The translations under genes and the position numbers were made by a program. Below, in pieces: positions 5,930-6,055 of a stretch of 6,055 nt of DNA. Source of the stretch: JAAUQA01 sp036351435 (GTDB taxonomy: Bacteria > Pseudomonadota > Gammaproteobacteria > Competibacterales > Competibacteraceae); the NCBI GenBank assembly GCA_036351435.1, contig JAZBPA010000182.1:1-6055 (forward strand), written 5' to 3'. The notes under the pieces are model-generated. The model had not been told where the DNA came from. It searched no databases and saw nothing but the letters and a program-made list of their open reading frames with translations. Numbering within the stretch: the first letter of the stretch is position 1; each line of letters opens with the position of its first letter.

Positions 5930-6055
5930 ATGGAATACAAAGATTACTATGAGACCATGGATGTCGCACGCGACGCCACACAGGATGAAATCAAACGATC
6001 CTATCGCAAGCTCGCTCGGAAATATCACCCGGACGTCAGCAAAGAAGCTGAAGCC
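5930..6055 (+). CDS. cbpA: CbpA/DnaJ-like J-domain co-chaperone (3'-partial)
   Basis: Only the first 42 residues lie in the window. They form most of a J-domain: KDYYETMDVARDATQDEIKR, then SYRKLARKYHPDVSKE with the HPD motif at residues 33-35 that stimulates DnaK ATPase. The opening MEYKDYY and the stretch RKLARKYHPDVSKE closely resemble CbpA, a cytosolic DnaJ paralogue with a C-terminal substrate-binding region. Whether that region exists cannot be seen, so other DnaJ-class proteins remain possible and the symbol is tentative. ATG 5930 is preceded by TAAGGG (5921-5926) at rather short spacing, and the domain begins directly at this start. D11 replaces the glycine usual in the conserved 'LGV' turn of J-domains. 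The gene lies 54 bp after the Trx-VKOR stop in the same direction with no visible terminator, so co-transcription is possible. Confidence 0.88.
   Translation, partial: MEYKDYYETMDVARDATQDEIKRSYRKLARKYHPDVSKEAEA

Overview
This window most resembles chromosomal DNA of a moderately GC-rich proteobacterium, probably a gammaproteobacterium. That is inferred from the FixL/FixJ-type two-component proteins, the CbpA-like J-domain start and the overall codon use, not from any marker gene. I see no mobile elements, CRISPR arrays, tRNAs or rRNAs. All coding regions appear intact except the two cut by the window edges.

Layout: (1) 1-782 (+) is the C-terminal part of a sensor histidine kinase, translationally coupled by an ATGA overlap to (2) 779-1402 (+), a FixJ/TtrR-type response regulator with a LuxR-type helix-turn-helix. 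(3) After 159 bp comes a large CPA1-family (NhaP-type) Na+/H+ antiporter, 1562-4006 (+), with a GTG start, a long helical cytosolic tail and a C-terminal cyclic-nucleotide-binding domain. (4) Convergent to it and only 13 bp away is a small PilZ-like protein on the minus strand, 4020-4445. A strong Shine-Dalgarno places its start 36 codons inside the longest open frame. (5) A non-coding divergent region of about 370 bp (4446-4819) holds a weak sigma70-like promoter candidate, an inverted repeat and a nested hairpin. (6) 4820-5875 (+) encodes a thioredoxin-like/VKOR fusion for disulfide-bond formation. (7) 5930 to the window end (+) is the start of a CbpA/DnaJ-like J-domain co-chaperone.

The genes form small separate units: a signalling pair, an ion-transport gene with a nucleotide-sensing tail, a PilZ-like protein, and an envelope oxidative-folding enzyme followed by a chaperone gene. 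A shared theme of envelope or ion stress is possible but is only inference. Nothing here amounts to an obviously new system. The most notable items are the antiporter-cNMP-binding fusion with intact nucleotide-contact residues, the N-terminal position of the thioredoxin domain in the VKOR fusion, and the degenerate ligand motifs of the PilZ-like protein.
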